Source of the DNA: Mesocentrotus franciscanus
Lineage: Eukaryota; Echinodermata; Echinoidea; Camarodonta; Strongylocentrotidae
Direction: 5' to 3'
Assembly (NCBI GenBank): GCA_037976565.1
Contig: CP137686.1
Coordinates: 29,129,016 to 29,193,015, forward strand
DNA: 64,000 nucleotides
Below the pieces are notes generated by a model. The model was not told the DNA's origin. It saw nothing but the letters and a program-made list of their open reading frames with translations, and made no database searches. The translations under genes and the position numbers were made by a program. Position 1 is the first letter of the stretch, and each line of letters starts with the position of its first letter. Shown one piece after another: positions 35,747 to 47,150 of the stretch.

Positions 35747-36357
35747 CATCCTATAACAAAAAAGAAAGAAAACAAAAGCAATAGCAGTAGCAGTAACAAC
35801 AACATCATCATCAACAAAAACAACAACATTATAACTGATATGTGATATATGGGATTTAGGTATATCGGATTTACTTATCTTCTAAAGTGTTGTGGTGCCT
35901 ATAGGGCATTTTTAAACTACATTTTTTTCATTGGTAACTCTTTTTTAAATATATAATAATGAGACCCCCCCAAAAAAAAAAAAAAAACAAAACAAACAAA
36001 AACAAAAACAAATAAGGAAACGGTGCTGATTTGTTGTACTTACAATTGTACAAACATTACCTAAGATACTAGAAAAAGCTTTCTGGCTCGTTAGTCGTAA
36101 TAAGACAACAGGTAACCTGACTAGTGCCTCATTCTCTTAGACATGCAGTTAGATGTTTTACCCTTCTGTATTGTGCTGTAGGCAGGAGACTCTGTGATTC
36201 GTGTTAGTGTTTTTTTTTTTTTTACTACAGTGTGTATTTATAACGAGGTATTTTTGTGTGCACAAAATCCAAGTTGAGTCACGGTGTTTCATTCTTTTAG
36301 AATTAATTTTTTAATATGGTTTGAATATCATCATGTTCAATCACAGACGGACACACC

Positions 36358-36700
36358 AAAGTATAAAATTGTTGTTAGTTGTTTGAAAACATGATAAGTA
36401 GGCTAAAATATTAAATTACCAGAATTCGTACAAATTGTCATCACGCTAGTTAATTTTTCAGTCGTCTGTTGCCCTCTGGGAGTAACAGGATCTTCAGGAC
36501 CAGGAAGAACTAGAAGCAGAAAACAATACAGAAAGAAACAGGAAAAGGGTCTTGCAGTTAGTTTAGATAAGCTCTATTAAATAGTAACAAAGCCTACCCA
36601 AGCACAAAACCAAAACTGATTAAATGTGTGTTACGCCACCTTACGTTGGCTGTGTTGTCACTCTTTACTATGCTTTGATTTTACCAGTGTGGTGGCACCG
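36358..36700 (+). repeat. 343-bp direct repeat, copy 2
   Basis: Second copy of 34905-35248. The 1.1 kb between the copies includes a duplicated CATCCCTCATTTGGGTT / CATCCCTAATGTTGGTT phrase (35290, 35368) and simple repeats, but no gene. Confidence 0.8.
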
Positions 36701-36814
36701 TAGTCAGGTGGCTTAGCGTCAAATTTATCGATTATCGTTATTTGCCGGATAAAAGCACCATTTTTGGTACAGGGCTTCCTTAGGACTTACTAAACGATAT
36801 TAGGCTAGGAGCCC

Positions 36815-37045
36815 CTGTTACACCCACAAATGTAATAACGCCCACAAATGTAATAACGCCCACAAATGTAATAACACTTTACCCACAAATGTAATAACAC
36901 CCACAAATGTAATAACACTTTACCCACAAATGTAATAAATTTCACCCACAAATGTAATAACCACTTTACCCACAAATGTAATAATTTTGAATCACCCACA
37001 AATGTAATAATGACTTTACCCACAAATGTAATAAATTTGAAGGGA
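36815..37045 (+). repeat. CCCACAAATGTAATAA minisatellite
   Basis: About eleven copies of CCCACAAATGTAATAA separated by short variable linkers (CG, CACTTTA, TTTCA and similar). A diverged single unit occurs near 39202. Confidence 0.95.
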
Positions 37046-37059
37046 TATTTTGTCGAATT

Positions 37060-39020
37060 TGTTCAAAACTAAAACCCTGTAATAAAGCATGGGTATAGCG
37101 CGCAGTCTTTACTCCAGACCCGGTTATTTCAAAAATTTAAAAATCTTCAAAACTAAGACCCCATAATCCTTTTCCTGTGGAATAACATGAGAATCGAGCG
37201 TAGTCTTTCCTCCAGACCCGGTCATTTCAAAAATAAAAACAATAAAAAACAAAACAAAAAATTCAAATCTAAGACCCAACAATCCTCCAAACTAAGACCC
37301 TGTAATAAAGCATGGGTTTAGAGCGTTGTCTTTACTCCACACCCGGTTATTTCAAAAATAAAATAAAACAAAACAAAACAAAACATTAACTTTAAAACTA
37401 AGGCTCCACCATCTTCCAAACTATAAGACCCTGTGATAAAGCATGGGTTTAGAGCGTAGTCTTTACTCCAGACCCGTTTAATTAAAAAAAAATCTTCAAA
37501 ACTAAGACCCCATCATCTTATTCATGTGGAATAACATGAGTATTGAACGTAGTCTTTCCTCTAGACTCGGTTATTTCAAAAACAAAACAAAACAAAACAA
37601 AAACAAAAACTTTAAAATTAAGACCCACCATCTTCCAAACTAAGATCCTGTAATAAAGCATGGGTTTAGAGCATAGTTGTTCTTCCAGACCCGGTTATTT
37701 CAAAAAAAAACAATAAAAAACAAAACAGAAAATTCAAATCTAAGACCCAACAATCCTCCAAACTAAGACCCTGTAATAAAGCATGGGTTTAGAGTGTTGT
37801 CTTTACTCCACACCCGGTTATTTCAAAAAAAAACAAAACAAAACAAAACATTAACTTTAAAACTAAGGCCCCACCATCTTCCAAACTATAAGACCCTGTG
37901 ATAAAGCATGGGTTTAGAGTGAAGTCTTTACTCCAGTCCCGTTTAATTAAAAAAAATTTAAAAACTTCAAAACTAAGACCCCATCATATTATTCCTGTGG
38001 AATAACATGAGTATTGAGCGTAGTCTTTCCTCCAGACCCGGTTATTCAAAAGTTTAAAAAAACTTTTAAACTAAGACCCCACCATCTTCCAAACTAAGAC
38101 CATGTAATAAAGCATGGGTTTAGAGCGTAGTTTTCTTCCAGACCCGGTTATTTCAAAACTGTTTAAAAATCTTCAAAATTAAGACCCCATCATCTTATTC
38201 CTGTGGAAGAACGTTGTTGTTGTTGTTGTTTTTGTTTTATTGGCGTGTTTCATTCAATTATGAATATTTACGCCGAATTCAAATCACATTAATTAAATTT
38301 AAGAGGAGCAGGAGAAAGAAAAAAAAAATCTACGCTGCTCAATTTTTCGCAATTTTGGAGATCCCAGACAGGCTGTCAGCATAAATCGTTGACTATTATG
38401 TTTGTATCTTCTGGCCAGCCCAGTTCGGTACATTGAACAGGCTTCTCGGCTTGCATGTATGCGTATGCGCAGCCTAGGCCCCTCAATACCAACCATGACT
38501 ATGCGATGCCTGTCGGTGGGATTGTCTCCTTTCGGGAAATAAGACAAAACAAAAAGAAAAAGAAGAAGAAATGGATTGCATTATATGATTTAAACTGAAA
38601 ATCAAGTTTCAAAATCTCAAATTATGCAGACATTCTGGGCTTTGTGCAAGGTGCAGTTAGTAAAGTGACATACCTTTCCTTAATTGAGTATTGAGCGTAG
38701 TCTTTCCTCCAGACCCGGTTATTCAAAAGTTTACAAAAAACAAAAAACAAAACAAAACAAAAACCTTTTAAACTAAAACCCTCCATCTTCCAAATTAAGA
38801 CCCGGTAATAAAGCATGGGATTCGAGCGAAGTCTTTACTTCAGACTCGGTTATTTAGAAAAAATGAAAAATCTTCAAACTAAGACCTCACCATCTCATTC
38901 CTGTGGAATAACATGGGTATAGGGCGTAGTCTTTCCTCAGACCCGGTTATTTCAAAAGAAATAGAAATTTAAACAAATCTTCGAAACTAAGACCCACCAT
39001 CTTATTCCTTTTTTTTCATT
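37060..39020 (+). repeat. Tandem array, ~120-180 bp units (GGTTATTTC / AAGACC)
   Basis: Units contain AAACTAAGACCC, TAATAAAGCATGGGTTTAG, CGTAGTCTTTACTCCAGACC and GGTTATTTCAAAA, often followed by an (AAAAC)n tract. Two alternating flavours (AAGCATGGG and GGAATAACATGAG) recur. The array is interrupted by unrelated sequence at 38211-38682 and continues to about 39005. An inverted piece lies at 40197-40490. Confidence 0.9.
38211..38682. other. Insertion within the tandem array
   Basis: Begins with (TTG)n and TGGCGTGTTTCATTCAATTA and holds a short minus-strand frame (38299-38547) without a known domain. The array resumes at 38683. It may be a small mobile element. I cannot define its ends. Confidence 0.45.
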
Positions 39021-40196
39021 TAAAAATAAATTACATTATTACATATGTGGATACAACACGTCAAAAATAAATGATTGGTCGGCGGTCAAACGAACTGACG
39101 AATCAGTCAAAATGGTCCATATATAACACACAGAGGAGGGACCGATTCGATGGTTCGTTGACCGTCGACGATTTTTTTTAATCATGTAAATATTCTAACG
39201 CCCACAAATATCCTGGAATTCAATGTTCGTAGAAAAAAGTAATCGAATAAGTGACCTTAAATGTATTTAAATATTGACGCTGATTGTTTTATGCATGTGA
39301 TTATGAAATATGTTCACGATATGTAACATATATATATATATATGTACGCTATTAGTGACATTGAAACGTTGGATTGCGATGTTATATTTTCATGAGTGCG
39401 TGAATGAATTACCTTTCTTCATGTGATGAACGTATCAATATTACTTATACTGAAGACTACCAATTGGTACGCGGTACACGGTGTGAATTCATGAGAACGA
39501 AATTTATTCAAAGGCAAATACAAACAAAACACATTTATATTACAGTTTTCCCTACTTCTCAAACACTCAAGCAGCTATATAAACAAGAACAAGTCTGAAA
39601 TGATAATCGGTTAACAAGCAAATAACAACGCATACTTTCATATAACAAATCATAAATAGCTGTATAACGAGATCACGCGAAACATATTTGCATGTTTTGA
39701 ATGAACGATTGCAGAACCCTTTGACTGATAAAATATCTATATATACTCTCAATCAATGTGAGTAAATTGCAGAGTTATGGTTTTATAGTGATGCAATGAT
39801 GGATACATAGATTTTGTAAGATAGAAAGTATTTTATTCCAAACGAATGAAGAGGTTGTTTCATTAATATACAGACGGTAACAGAACCAAAATAATTATTA
39901 CGTATAAAAGGTGGAGTAACTCACATGTCTTTTTACAAGCAAACAAGGTTATAATTTGGGCAATATTGAACCTGATAACATCAACTGAACTTGATATAAA
40001 AACGCAAACAACCTAACACGTGACAATTCTTCTAAGCCAGGAAAAACAAGAGACAAGATGCCGAAATACTAAATGTACCTGGCTTTCTGTAACTTAGTAT
40101 TCGTCCATATAAAACTACTTAACACGTACAACTCCAAAAGTTTTTCAGTAATACTTTTCAGATGCTTCAGAGTAGACGGAGTTGAAATGAAGTATG
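39021..40196. other. No feature recognised
   Basis: AT-rich sequence with a short TATATA tract near 39330. Short frames on both strands are unsupported. Confidence 0.45.
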
Positions 40197-40490
40197 ACTG
40201 ATCAAATTAAACGGGTCTGGAGTAAAGACTACGCTCTTAACCCATGCTTTATCACAGGGTCTTATAGTTTGGAAGATGGTGGAGCCTTAGTTTTAAAGTT
40301 AATGTTTTGTTTTGTTTTATTTTATTTATGAAATAACCGGGTGTGGAGTAAAGACAACGCTCTAAACCCATGCTTTATTACAGGGTCTTAGTTTGGAGGA
40401 TTGTTGGGTCTTAGATTTGAATTTTTGTTTTGTTTTTATTGTTTTTATTGTTGAAATGACCGGGTCTGGAGGAAAGACTACGCTCGATTC
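40197..40490 (-). repeat. Inverted near-copy of 37191-37484, abutting the gap
   Basis: Reverse complement of part of the tandem array: coordinates pair at a constant sum (40490 with 37191, 40201 with 37480) and only a few differences are visible. It ends at the first N. Confidence 0.85.
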
Positions 40491-40990
40491 NNNNNNNNNN
40501 NNNNNNNNNNNNNNNNNNNNNNNNNNNNNNNNNNNNNNNNNNNNNNNNNNNNNNNNNNNNNNNNNNNNNNNNNNNNNNNNNNNNNNNNNNNNNNNNNNNN
40601 NNNNNNNNNNNNNNNNNNNNNNNNNNNNNNNNNNNNNNNNNNNNNNNNNNNNNNNNNNNNNNNNNNNNNNNNNNNNNNNNNNNNNNNNNNNNNNNNNNNN
40701 NNNNNNNNNNNNNNNNNNNNNNNNNNNNNNNNNNNNNNNNNNNNNNNNNNNNNNNNNNNNNNNNNNNNNNNNNNNNNNNNNNNNNNNNNNNNNNNNNNNN
40801 NNNNNNNNNNNNNNNNNNNNNNNNNNNNNNNNNNNNNNNNNNNNNNNNNNNNNNNNNNNNNNNNNNNNNNNNNNNNNNNNNNNNNNNNNNNNNNNNNNNN
40901 NNNNNNNNNNNNNNNNNNNNNNNNNNNNNNNNNNNNNNNNNNNNNNNNNNNNNNNNNNNNNNNNNNNNNNNNNNNNNNNNNNNNNNNNNN
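40491..40990. other. Assembly gap (500 N)
   Basis: Exactly 500 N. The left edge lies inside an inverted duplicate of the nearby tandem array, a likely cause of the assembly break. Confidence 0.99.
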
Positions 40991-41135
40991 TTCATGATTT
41001 AAAAGTAGTTATGTTTCTTACCCCTTTCGTGTCAATTTTCTTATCTTTTTTTGGATTATTTTTCCTAAAATGAAGGCTTAAAATATACACTTTCTCACGT
41101 GATTCACGGCAAACTGCTGCACAATACAATGGCAT
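40991..41135 (+). repeat. Partial copy of the 19051-19407 MITE interior
   Basis: TTCATGATTTAAAAG, GTTATGTTTCTTACC, GTCAATTTTCTTATCTTTT and TTCACGGCAAAC.GCTGCACAATAC match 19161-19295. The left end is lost in the gap. Confidence 0.7.
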
Positions 41136-41149
41136 ACCGTACGCCTACA

Positions 41150-43110
41150 GTACGCCTGCCTCACATCTGCTGTGAGTAATGTCAGTTTTGAGAATTTAGT
41201 GCTTTATTATTTTAAAAATAAAAAGAATTGGTTATTTGCGCAGCTAAATGATTTGAATTAATTGCAATTTTTATAAGACTGGGCCCAGATGTCTGGAAAT
41301 TGAGCTTTGTGAGTGCGATGCAGAGGAATAAAGCATTGTGACTTGTGTCACATACATATAACCTTAAACAAGTCGTTTCTACAGAGTTTAGTCTTTAGAC
41401 AGCAAATGTATCAGAAAAAACTTCACCTTTGAAGACGTGCACAAATTTGTGTTACCATAAATTGTTTTAATGGTATAAATTCTAATCAATTCATGGTGTG
41501 TTCCTATAGGCTACCGTAAACACAAGCCTTTATCTGGAAATAATCGGTTACACCAGAATGGTAAACAAAATTCTTTCCCACAGGCTGTACAAAGAAGTTT
41601 GTAGTAGGCCTATACAAGTTGCACATGCATACATTATCAACCATTCATTTTGTTTTAACGTTATTTATTTTCTCATTAATTGTAGGCATCTTTTAACATC
41701 TTTCGTCAAAGCAGTGGATTCAAAGCACATTGTGGCCACAATAGATTGGATTGACGTGAGACGCACCATGCAGAAAATGCTACTTTCTCTCAGCCTTCTG
41801 GATGTTCCTTAAGGATCAGCAGCCTCATGAAAAGTCGAAGCCATTATCGGTAAATGTGTACATGTACTTGTATTATTTTTGTACATTTTTTGTCATATTG
41901 TGCATGATCACCGACTAATTAGACACTACAGAATTGATCATTTCACTCGAAAGGCGATTTTTCCTTACCGGTAGTTTCAAATATACAGTCAAACCTGTCT
42001 ATAGCGACCGCCCAAGGGAAACACAAAAAGTGGTCTTTGTAGACAGGTGGTCTTTGTAGACAGGTTCCTTTAGTACATTTTTCAATGAGAAACCATTTTC
42101 AAGGGAAACAAAAATGTGGTCCTTGTAGACAGGTGGTCACTAAAGCAGGTTTGACTATATATACCGGTATATATAATTCAATTAATTTCAGATCACTAAA
42201 ACCTGCAGGTATGTTGCAATAACCGACCATATTTTGCGAGTTTCAAACATTTTTATTTCCCTTCAGCATAGGTCAAGGAGCTTTTATTCTACCCTCATCA
42301 GCAAACTAGAATTGTATTGATAATTTACAAAAACAATCCTGAATCACGCTTTGCATTGCCAACAAAAGTTTAAAATCCAAAGGTGTGTTTACATTATGTT
42401 TGTGAGCAATGAGAAATTATTTCTGATAAATCTTACCAAGCAGTAATTTTCTGGCAGAATTCATTATTTAATTAATTGTTTACATTTCAGTTTTAAAATA
42501 TATAACAGTTTTTTCTTAATTGTATTCCTTTCTTTTTGCTTTCTTCATCCATTAGAATTCTTTGCGCCTATGTACCCGGATCTGAAAGCAGTGCATAATA
42601 CAGGAGATTCCACCCAAAAGCTAAACCGTGAGTCCAAGCTGAAGAGGAATATTTCCAAAATGATGTCTACACTCACCCGATAGCATAACTGCAAGAAATA
42701 TTTCAGGTTATTTTTTCCTCCATTGATTATAGAGAGAGAGATTGGGGGAGGGGATGGGGCGGGGTGAGGTGTAGCCACAAACCTGAATGGCAAAGCTGTA
42801 GAACTGAATCATGTCACTTGCAATTTTAACGAATTACAGGGTTTACAAACTGACATAATGATTTGGGTAAAAAAATCAGTATTTTGCGATATTTGTAATT
42901 ACTATTTATGAAGTTGACCTGTTTCATATACTTATGTCGCACACTTGATATGCTCTGTCTCATGCTCACCCCCCACCCCTTTGTATCGGTTCCTAAAACC
43001 TGTGTATGATATAAGTTGGTAATAGAGAAAATTGAGTGAGGTAAATGCAATACAAATCGATTCCATTCTTAAGCAATTAAGACTTGCTCAGGTACGGCAC
43101 GTGAACCGCC
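41150..43110 (+). repeat. Diverged inverted relative of the 6.1 kb element interior
   Basis: Aligns by eye to the minus strand of 29230-30750, and near its left end to 31690-31760 (TGAGTAATGTCA, AAAATAAAAAGAAT). Exon-like blocks include TTAATTGTAG at 41676-41685 followed by a GCATCTTTTAACATC block, and AAGCTAAACC followed by GTGAGTCC at 42627. A plus-strand frame 41558-41812 spans one block but does not resemble a known protein. It lacks the terminal arrays and the palindromic MITE. Confidence 0.6.
41985..42159. mobile_element. MITE, CAGTCAAACCTG family, longer copy
   Basis: Bounded by ACAGTCAAACCTG and CAGGTTTGACTAT with repeated internal GTGGTCTTTGTAGACAGG phrases. Same family as 4891-4979. 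Inserted within the segment related to the 6.1 kb element, and flanked by TATA. Confidence 0.7.
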
Positions 43111-43595
43111 AACAAATTTTAAAAATGATGCAGATTTGGTTTATGTGTAAAGTGAAGTATGTTTTGGACTGCGCGTATTCAGTGAGCTTTGTTTTATAAT
43201 ATACAGAAATGTAAAGCATATTGAACTTTATGTCAACATTAAAAATACTCTGCGGTTTTGAATGTTTTGCAGCATCATATCTGAACGAGCCATAAAGGGA
43301 CTTAGTTACATTGTTCAGATGAGAGATAATGGTGCTAAGGTATTGACTTCAATGTTAGATGTACAATTAAAGATAATATGAAAGTTCGAGTGAAAAGACC
43401 ATTATTAATGATAACAATTGGGAAAACTGATGTGGTCAATTCCTTAATTCTCCCAATTATATTATTATAATTTAATTTAATTTTAGGTGAATGTAAATCA
43501 TCACAAAGCAAAGAATTGGCTCTATATACCTTTTCCAAACATTTAAGTGTTGAAAGTTTTTTAAAGGCCTGTTTTATATCTTATTTTCAGCTCAG
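43111..43595. other. No feature recognised
   Basis: AT-rich sequence between the element relative and the LINE remnant. No coding or repeat signal seen. Confidence 0.4.
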
Positions 43596-44090
43596 ACGAG
43601 ATGCGCAGTACACTAAGCTTGCCCAAAAGCATGACAGAGATAAATGCCTTGTTCCTGCCCCCTCTGCCTTTGAAGGACAGCGCCTCCCTAGAAGACACTT
43701 TGCAACACAGGCTGCTGAGCTGCCGCTTGAGAAGCCCCTCCACCTTACCCACCTGAAAGCAAAACGCTGGTCAGACCAGTGGAATTCGCCTACTACCAAC
43801 TTGAAGGAGTTCATCCCAGAGCCCTGTGCAAAACCAAGTGGCAGCGACCTCTCAAGAAAAGCTGGGTCAACCTCAACCGTATCAGAATTGAGTTGGCCGC
43901 ACACAATACTTCCTGCATAAAATTGGAGCTGATCCATCGCCAAACTGTGCCTGTGGAGAGATCCAAACTATGGATCATGTCATCGATGCTTGTCCTATCT
44001 ACAAATCCCTCACGGTGCTTCTGGACTTCGGGAGCTCGATGATGAGACAATCAGTTGGATAAATAAGGATCTTCCTATCATGATGTACTC
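43596..44090 (+). pseudogene. Decayed LINE, C-terminal end after reverse transcriptase
   Basis: Pieces in different frames match the C-terminal region of jockey/CR1-like non-LTR polyproteins. An Arg/Lys-rich stretch ends with LKEFIPEPC (about 43800-43830). A W-x2-LNRIR motif (43863-43890) is followed, after a frame change, by VGRTQYFLHKIG. Then comes a zinc-knuckle-like CACGEIQTMDHVIDACP (about 43945-43995), followed by a further frame change. Family members have the same order of W..LNR.R, GVGR, C-x-C...H...C. At least two frame breaks make it non-functional. The reverse transcriptase itself is not seen upstream. Confidence 0.65.
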
Positions 44091-44949
44091 CTTGATATTC
44101 TTCGCACGAACGAACGATGGAAAACGGTTGGGGAAAATTCAAAATTTATTGGGAGAATCAACTGTTAAAGTGAGTGGATCGTCAGTTTCCATGTGCAGAA
44201 GGCCATAATTCGCTGACACCAGACTTGGTGGAAATAACATTAATGGGAGTACAAATCTGCACACAGCAAACCCGTAGGCCAGTCAAGAATTACCTCCTAA
44301 TCTCTCGGAGAGTCTAGCTTCGATCCCGCTTCGATCGGGTGAGGGAAAAGCAAAGCATTACATAAGGTCGAATGGTCATAAAACTGAAGGCTAACCCTGG
44401 TGATTGACAACACCTGTTATTGGGTAAACACCGAACGGTGTCGAATTCCCATGAGAGCTGACTTCTATGTGTCTTTAAAGGGTGTCACACTGTGGCGCCT
44501 TCTAAGAAAACCATAAATATCTTTGTGGTTTGAGAATTTTTGGTAGTTAAAAGTATAAAATTGTTGGATTGTACCTGTGATTTTGAAAGCACAATACGGC
44601 TTACCTATATTGAATCTAAGTTAAATTTTAATTCTTTGTGAAAATACCCCAGGAGTTTCAAACTTGCCAAATGAATGTTGTGACATAAGCAATGGAATAT
44701 ATCTGTTTGTGCTAAACTGTTTCATCATGCTTGCTATTTTATCTTAAAGTTGGAAATATCTTCTGCATCATTATTGCACAGTCACCTTGAATTGCCCAAT
44801 TGAGCCAGTCGTACTGGCAGGAATGTTTAATCTGATCAAAATTGTGTTTTTATACTTCAGCTTCTGTATTCGCAAACAAAATCTTTGATGATATTTATAA
44901 GAATGAAAGTTGCCACTGCCAGTAATGCCTTTTCTTATATTTAAGTCAT
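44091..44949. other. No feature recognised
   Basis: No gene seen. A small inverted phrase CGATCCCGCTTCGATCGGG lies near 44322-44340. A minus-strand frame at 44771-45187 (138 codons) has no known domain and overlaps the hairpin element that follows. Confidence 0.4.
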
Positions 44950-45145
44950 GTGCCCGTAAGAAGCAGGTTTCTAGCACAGAGAATAGGTACAGTTGAGCTA
45001 ATTTCTGCACAGTTTTCCAATATGCTGTATCGCCAAATGCGAACATCGTGGTTTCAACGGGCAAGCAACCATCATCAGAAAACTCTGCAGGTATCAGCAT
45101 AGCTCTCCTGTTTTCCTTGCTGCCAACTTGTTTCTTTTGAGTGTA
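44950..45145. mobile_element. Hairpin MITE, copy 1
   Basis: Diverged copy of the element at 45483-45684: shared phrases AAGCAGGTTT, GTTTTCCAATATGCTGT and GCAGGTATCAGCATAGCT. Its two ends are imperfect inverted repeats. Confidence 0.55.
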
Positions 45146-45482
45146 AGAGATAACTAAGCTAAGCCATGTGTTTATCATTTGTGCCATTTTTCTCTTATGT
45201 GTGATATAGATTGTATAGTTTTATACTTCATTTGCATGTGCTTTTTAAAACTGTGAATATGAATTATTGCCATAAACTTAGAGATTCCCCTTGTATGTAA
45301 CAAGAATTTATCTTTCACGCTCAGAAATTCTATATTGAATGAGCATCTGTGTTTACTTGATGTATTATGTGCTGCTAATAATGCAATTACTTCTGTTGAC
45401 ATATAGCCATTTGTCTTGACTCTCTGGTAAGACTTGTTTCCAACAACCTTTTGTTTTATCTGATACTCTTTATCTGCATTAC

Positions 45483-45684
45483 AGTCTTGTGGTTGTGAGG
45501 AGCGGGTTTGCAGCATGGAGACGAGGTAGAGCTATGCTGATGAATGCCCTGCTTTCCACTATTCTGTTTTGCTGAATGTGAGGAGCTTCCCAGTGTGATG
45601 TTTGCTTATCTACTAAAAACTGCGGGTATCAGTATAGCTTTACCTAGTCTCTATGCTGCTAACCTGCTTCTCACAACCGCAAGA
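45483..45684. mobile_element. Hairpin MITE, copy 2
   Basis: Ends CTTGTGGTTGTGAGGAGCGG and the reverse complement of TGCTTCTCACAACCGCAAG pair along about 60 bp, through GCAGCATGGAGACGAGGTA against TACCTAGTCTCTATGCTGC. A transcript would form a long hairpin around a loop of about 80 nt. No coding capacity. Confidence 0.75.
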
Positions 45685-45690
45685 CTTATA

Positions 45691-46099
45691 AGTTTAACCA
45701 ATTATGCAATATAATATGTCATGGTTTCTTGTACTGATAACTGAATTTAATTTGAAAGCAAATGAAAACCGTTCTTTAATTGTAATGTTTATCTTTAAAA
45801 AGTAGCACATTTTATGACAAAACAGATATCTTTGTGATGGCCTGTTAACTTTATTAAAATCAATTATGAGATTAGGATGGGGATGGAAAGACACTGTACG
45901 TATAGAAGGCAAGTTAGAAAAAGAAGGTATAGAAATAAGTATTTTATAGTTTTGTGTTATCCTTCATCACACCATTTACATGTACATTAAAAATATGAAA
46001 ATTACTTTCTGTCTGGCATGTATATATTACCGTATGTGATGCAATATTTGTTGCTTTGATTGTACCGTGTGATTGCTCAGAATGAGTGATTTGTACACT
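45691..46099. other. No feature recognised
   Basis: AT-rich. A 72-codon minus-strand frame at 45694-45912 has no recognised domain. Confidence 0.4.
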
Positions 46100-47150
46100 T
46101 TCTTCCTTGATCAGGTGGTCATATAGATGTCATTTAGAGGACAAAAAGACGTAAAGCTCATGTAAGGATAAAAAGTACATCGAATTGGTGTCCTTATGTC
46201 TTCCGTTGCTACAAATTTACGTCTTGAAGATGTCCTTTTTAACCAATAGGATGGACAAATTGTGTAAAGATTCAAGTCCGTACAATGTAAACTATTGATA
46301 CAAGTTTATGCTTTTAAGACGTAATTTTTTACTTAAAAGATGTAAAAACTACATAAATATATGACATCTGTATGACGACTTCCTTTACAATTTAACGTCT
46401 TAAAGACGTCTTTTTTTACCAGTAAGACGTAAAAATCACATTAATATATGACGTCAGTACGACGTCTACCTTTGATACAAGTTACCGTCTTGAAGGCGTC
46501 TATTCTTTATCAATAAGATGTAAATATCACGTCAAAATTTGATGTCCATACAATGTATACACGAAGTCTGTAAGACGTCTTTCTTGGGTAAAAATTGACG
46601 TCTTGAAGACGTCTTTCTTTAACTAATAAGGCGTAAAAATCACGTCAAAATATGACGTCCTCACGACGACGTATGCGGGTGCAAGTTTACGTCTTTTGAC
46701 GTAAAGTTATGTCGTCTTAAAGACGTCTTTCGTTAACTAAAGACGTAAATATGACGTCCATATGACGTCTTCCTATGGTACAAGTTGACGTCTTAAAGAC
46801 GTCTATCTTTAACTAATAAGACGTAAAAATCACGTCAAAATATGACGTCCTCACGACGACGCACGCGGGTGCAAGTTTACGTCTTTTGACGTAAAGTTAT
46901 GTCGTCTTAAAGACGTCTTTCTTTAACTAAAAGACGTAAATATGACGTCCATATGACGTCTTCCTATGGTACAAGTTGACGTCTTAAAGACGTCTTTCTT
47001 TGACGAATAAGACGTAAAAATCACGTCAAAATATGTCGTCCTGAAGACGACGTACGCGGGTGCAAGTTTACGTCTTTTTTACGTCATGTTATGTCGTCTT
47101 AAAGACGTAGTACAAGACGTAAATATGACGTCTTTAAGACGTCGCTCTGC
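46100..47150. repeat. GACGTC-rich tandem array
   Basis: More than two dozen GACGTC or GACGT words, many as TTAAAGACGTCTTT and ATATGACGTCC. In the last 560 bp the repeat length is about 190 bp (CTAATAAGACGTAAAAATCA recurs near 46616, 46811 and 47002); further left it is more degenerate. Right edge CGACGTCGC...CTATCAGGGGGG is sharp at about 47160. Much of each unit is self-complementary. The array may be one arm of a transposon. No protein. Confidence 0.85.

Noticed and set aside
34905..36700. Complete small LTR retrotransposon formed by the 343-bp direct repeats
   Set aside because: No primer-binding site, no polypurine tract, no TG...CA ends and no flanking duplication; a local duplication is simpler.
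36815..37045. CRISPR-like regular repeats
   Set aside because: The 16-bp core has 1-8 base linkers, not spacers of constant length, and the genome is an animal's.
44270..44345. tRNA gene or SINE suggested by CTTCGATCCCGCTTCG
   Set aside because: No matching A box at the right distance and no cloverleaf.
44771..45516. Two minus-strand frames of 138 and 113 codons
   Set aside because: They overlap the hairpin MITE and do not resemble known proteins.
46100..47150. CRISPR array or bacterial regulatory cluster
   Set aside because: Units are degenerate and self-complementary with no unique spacers.
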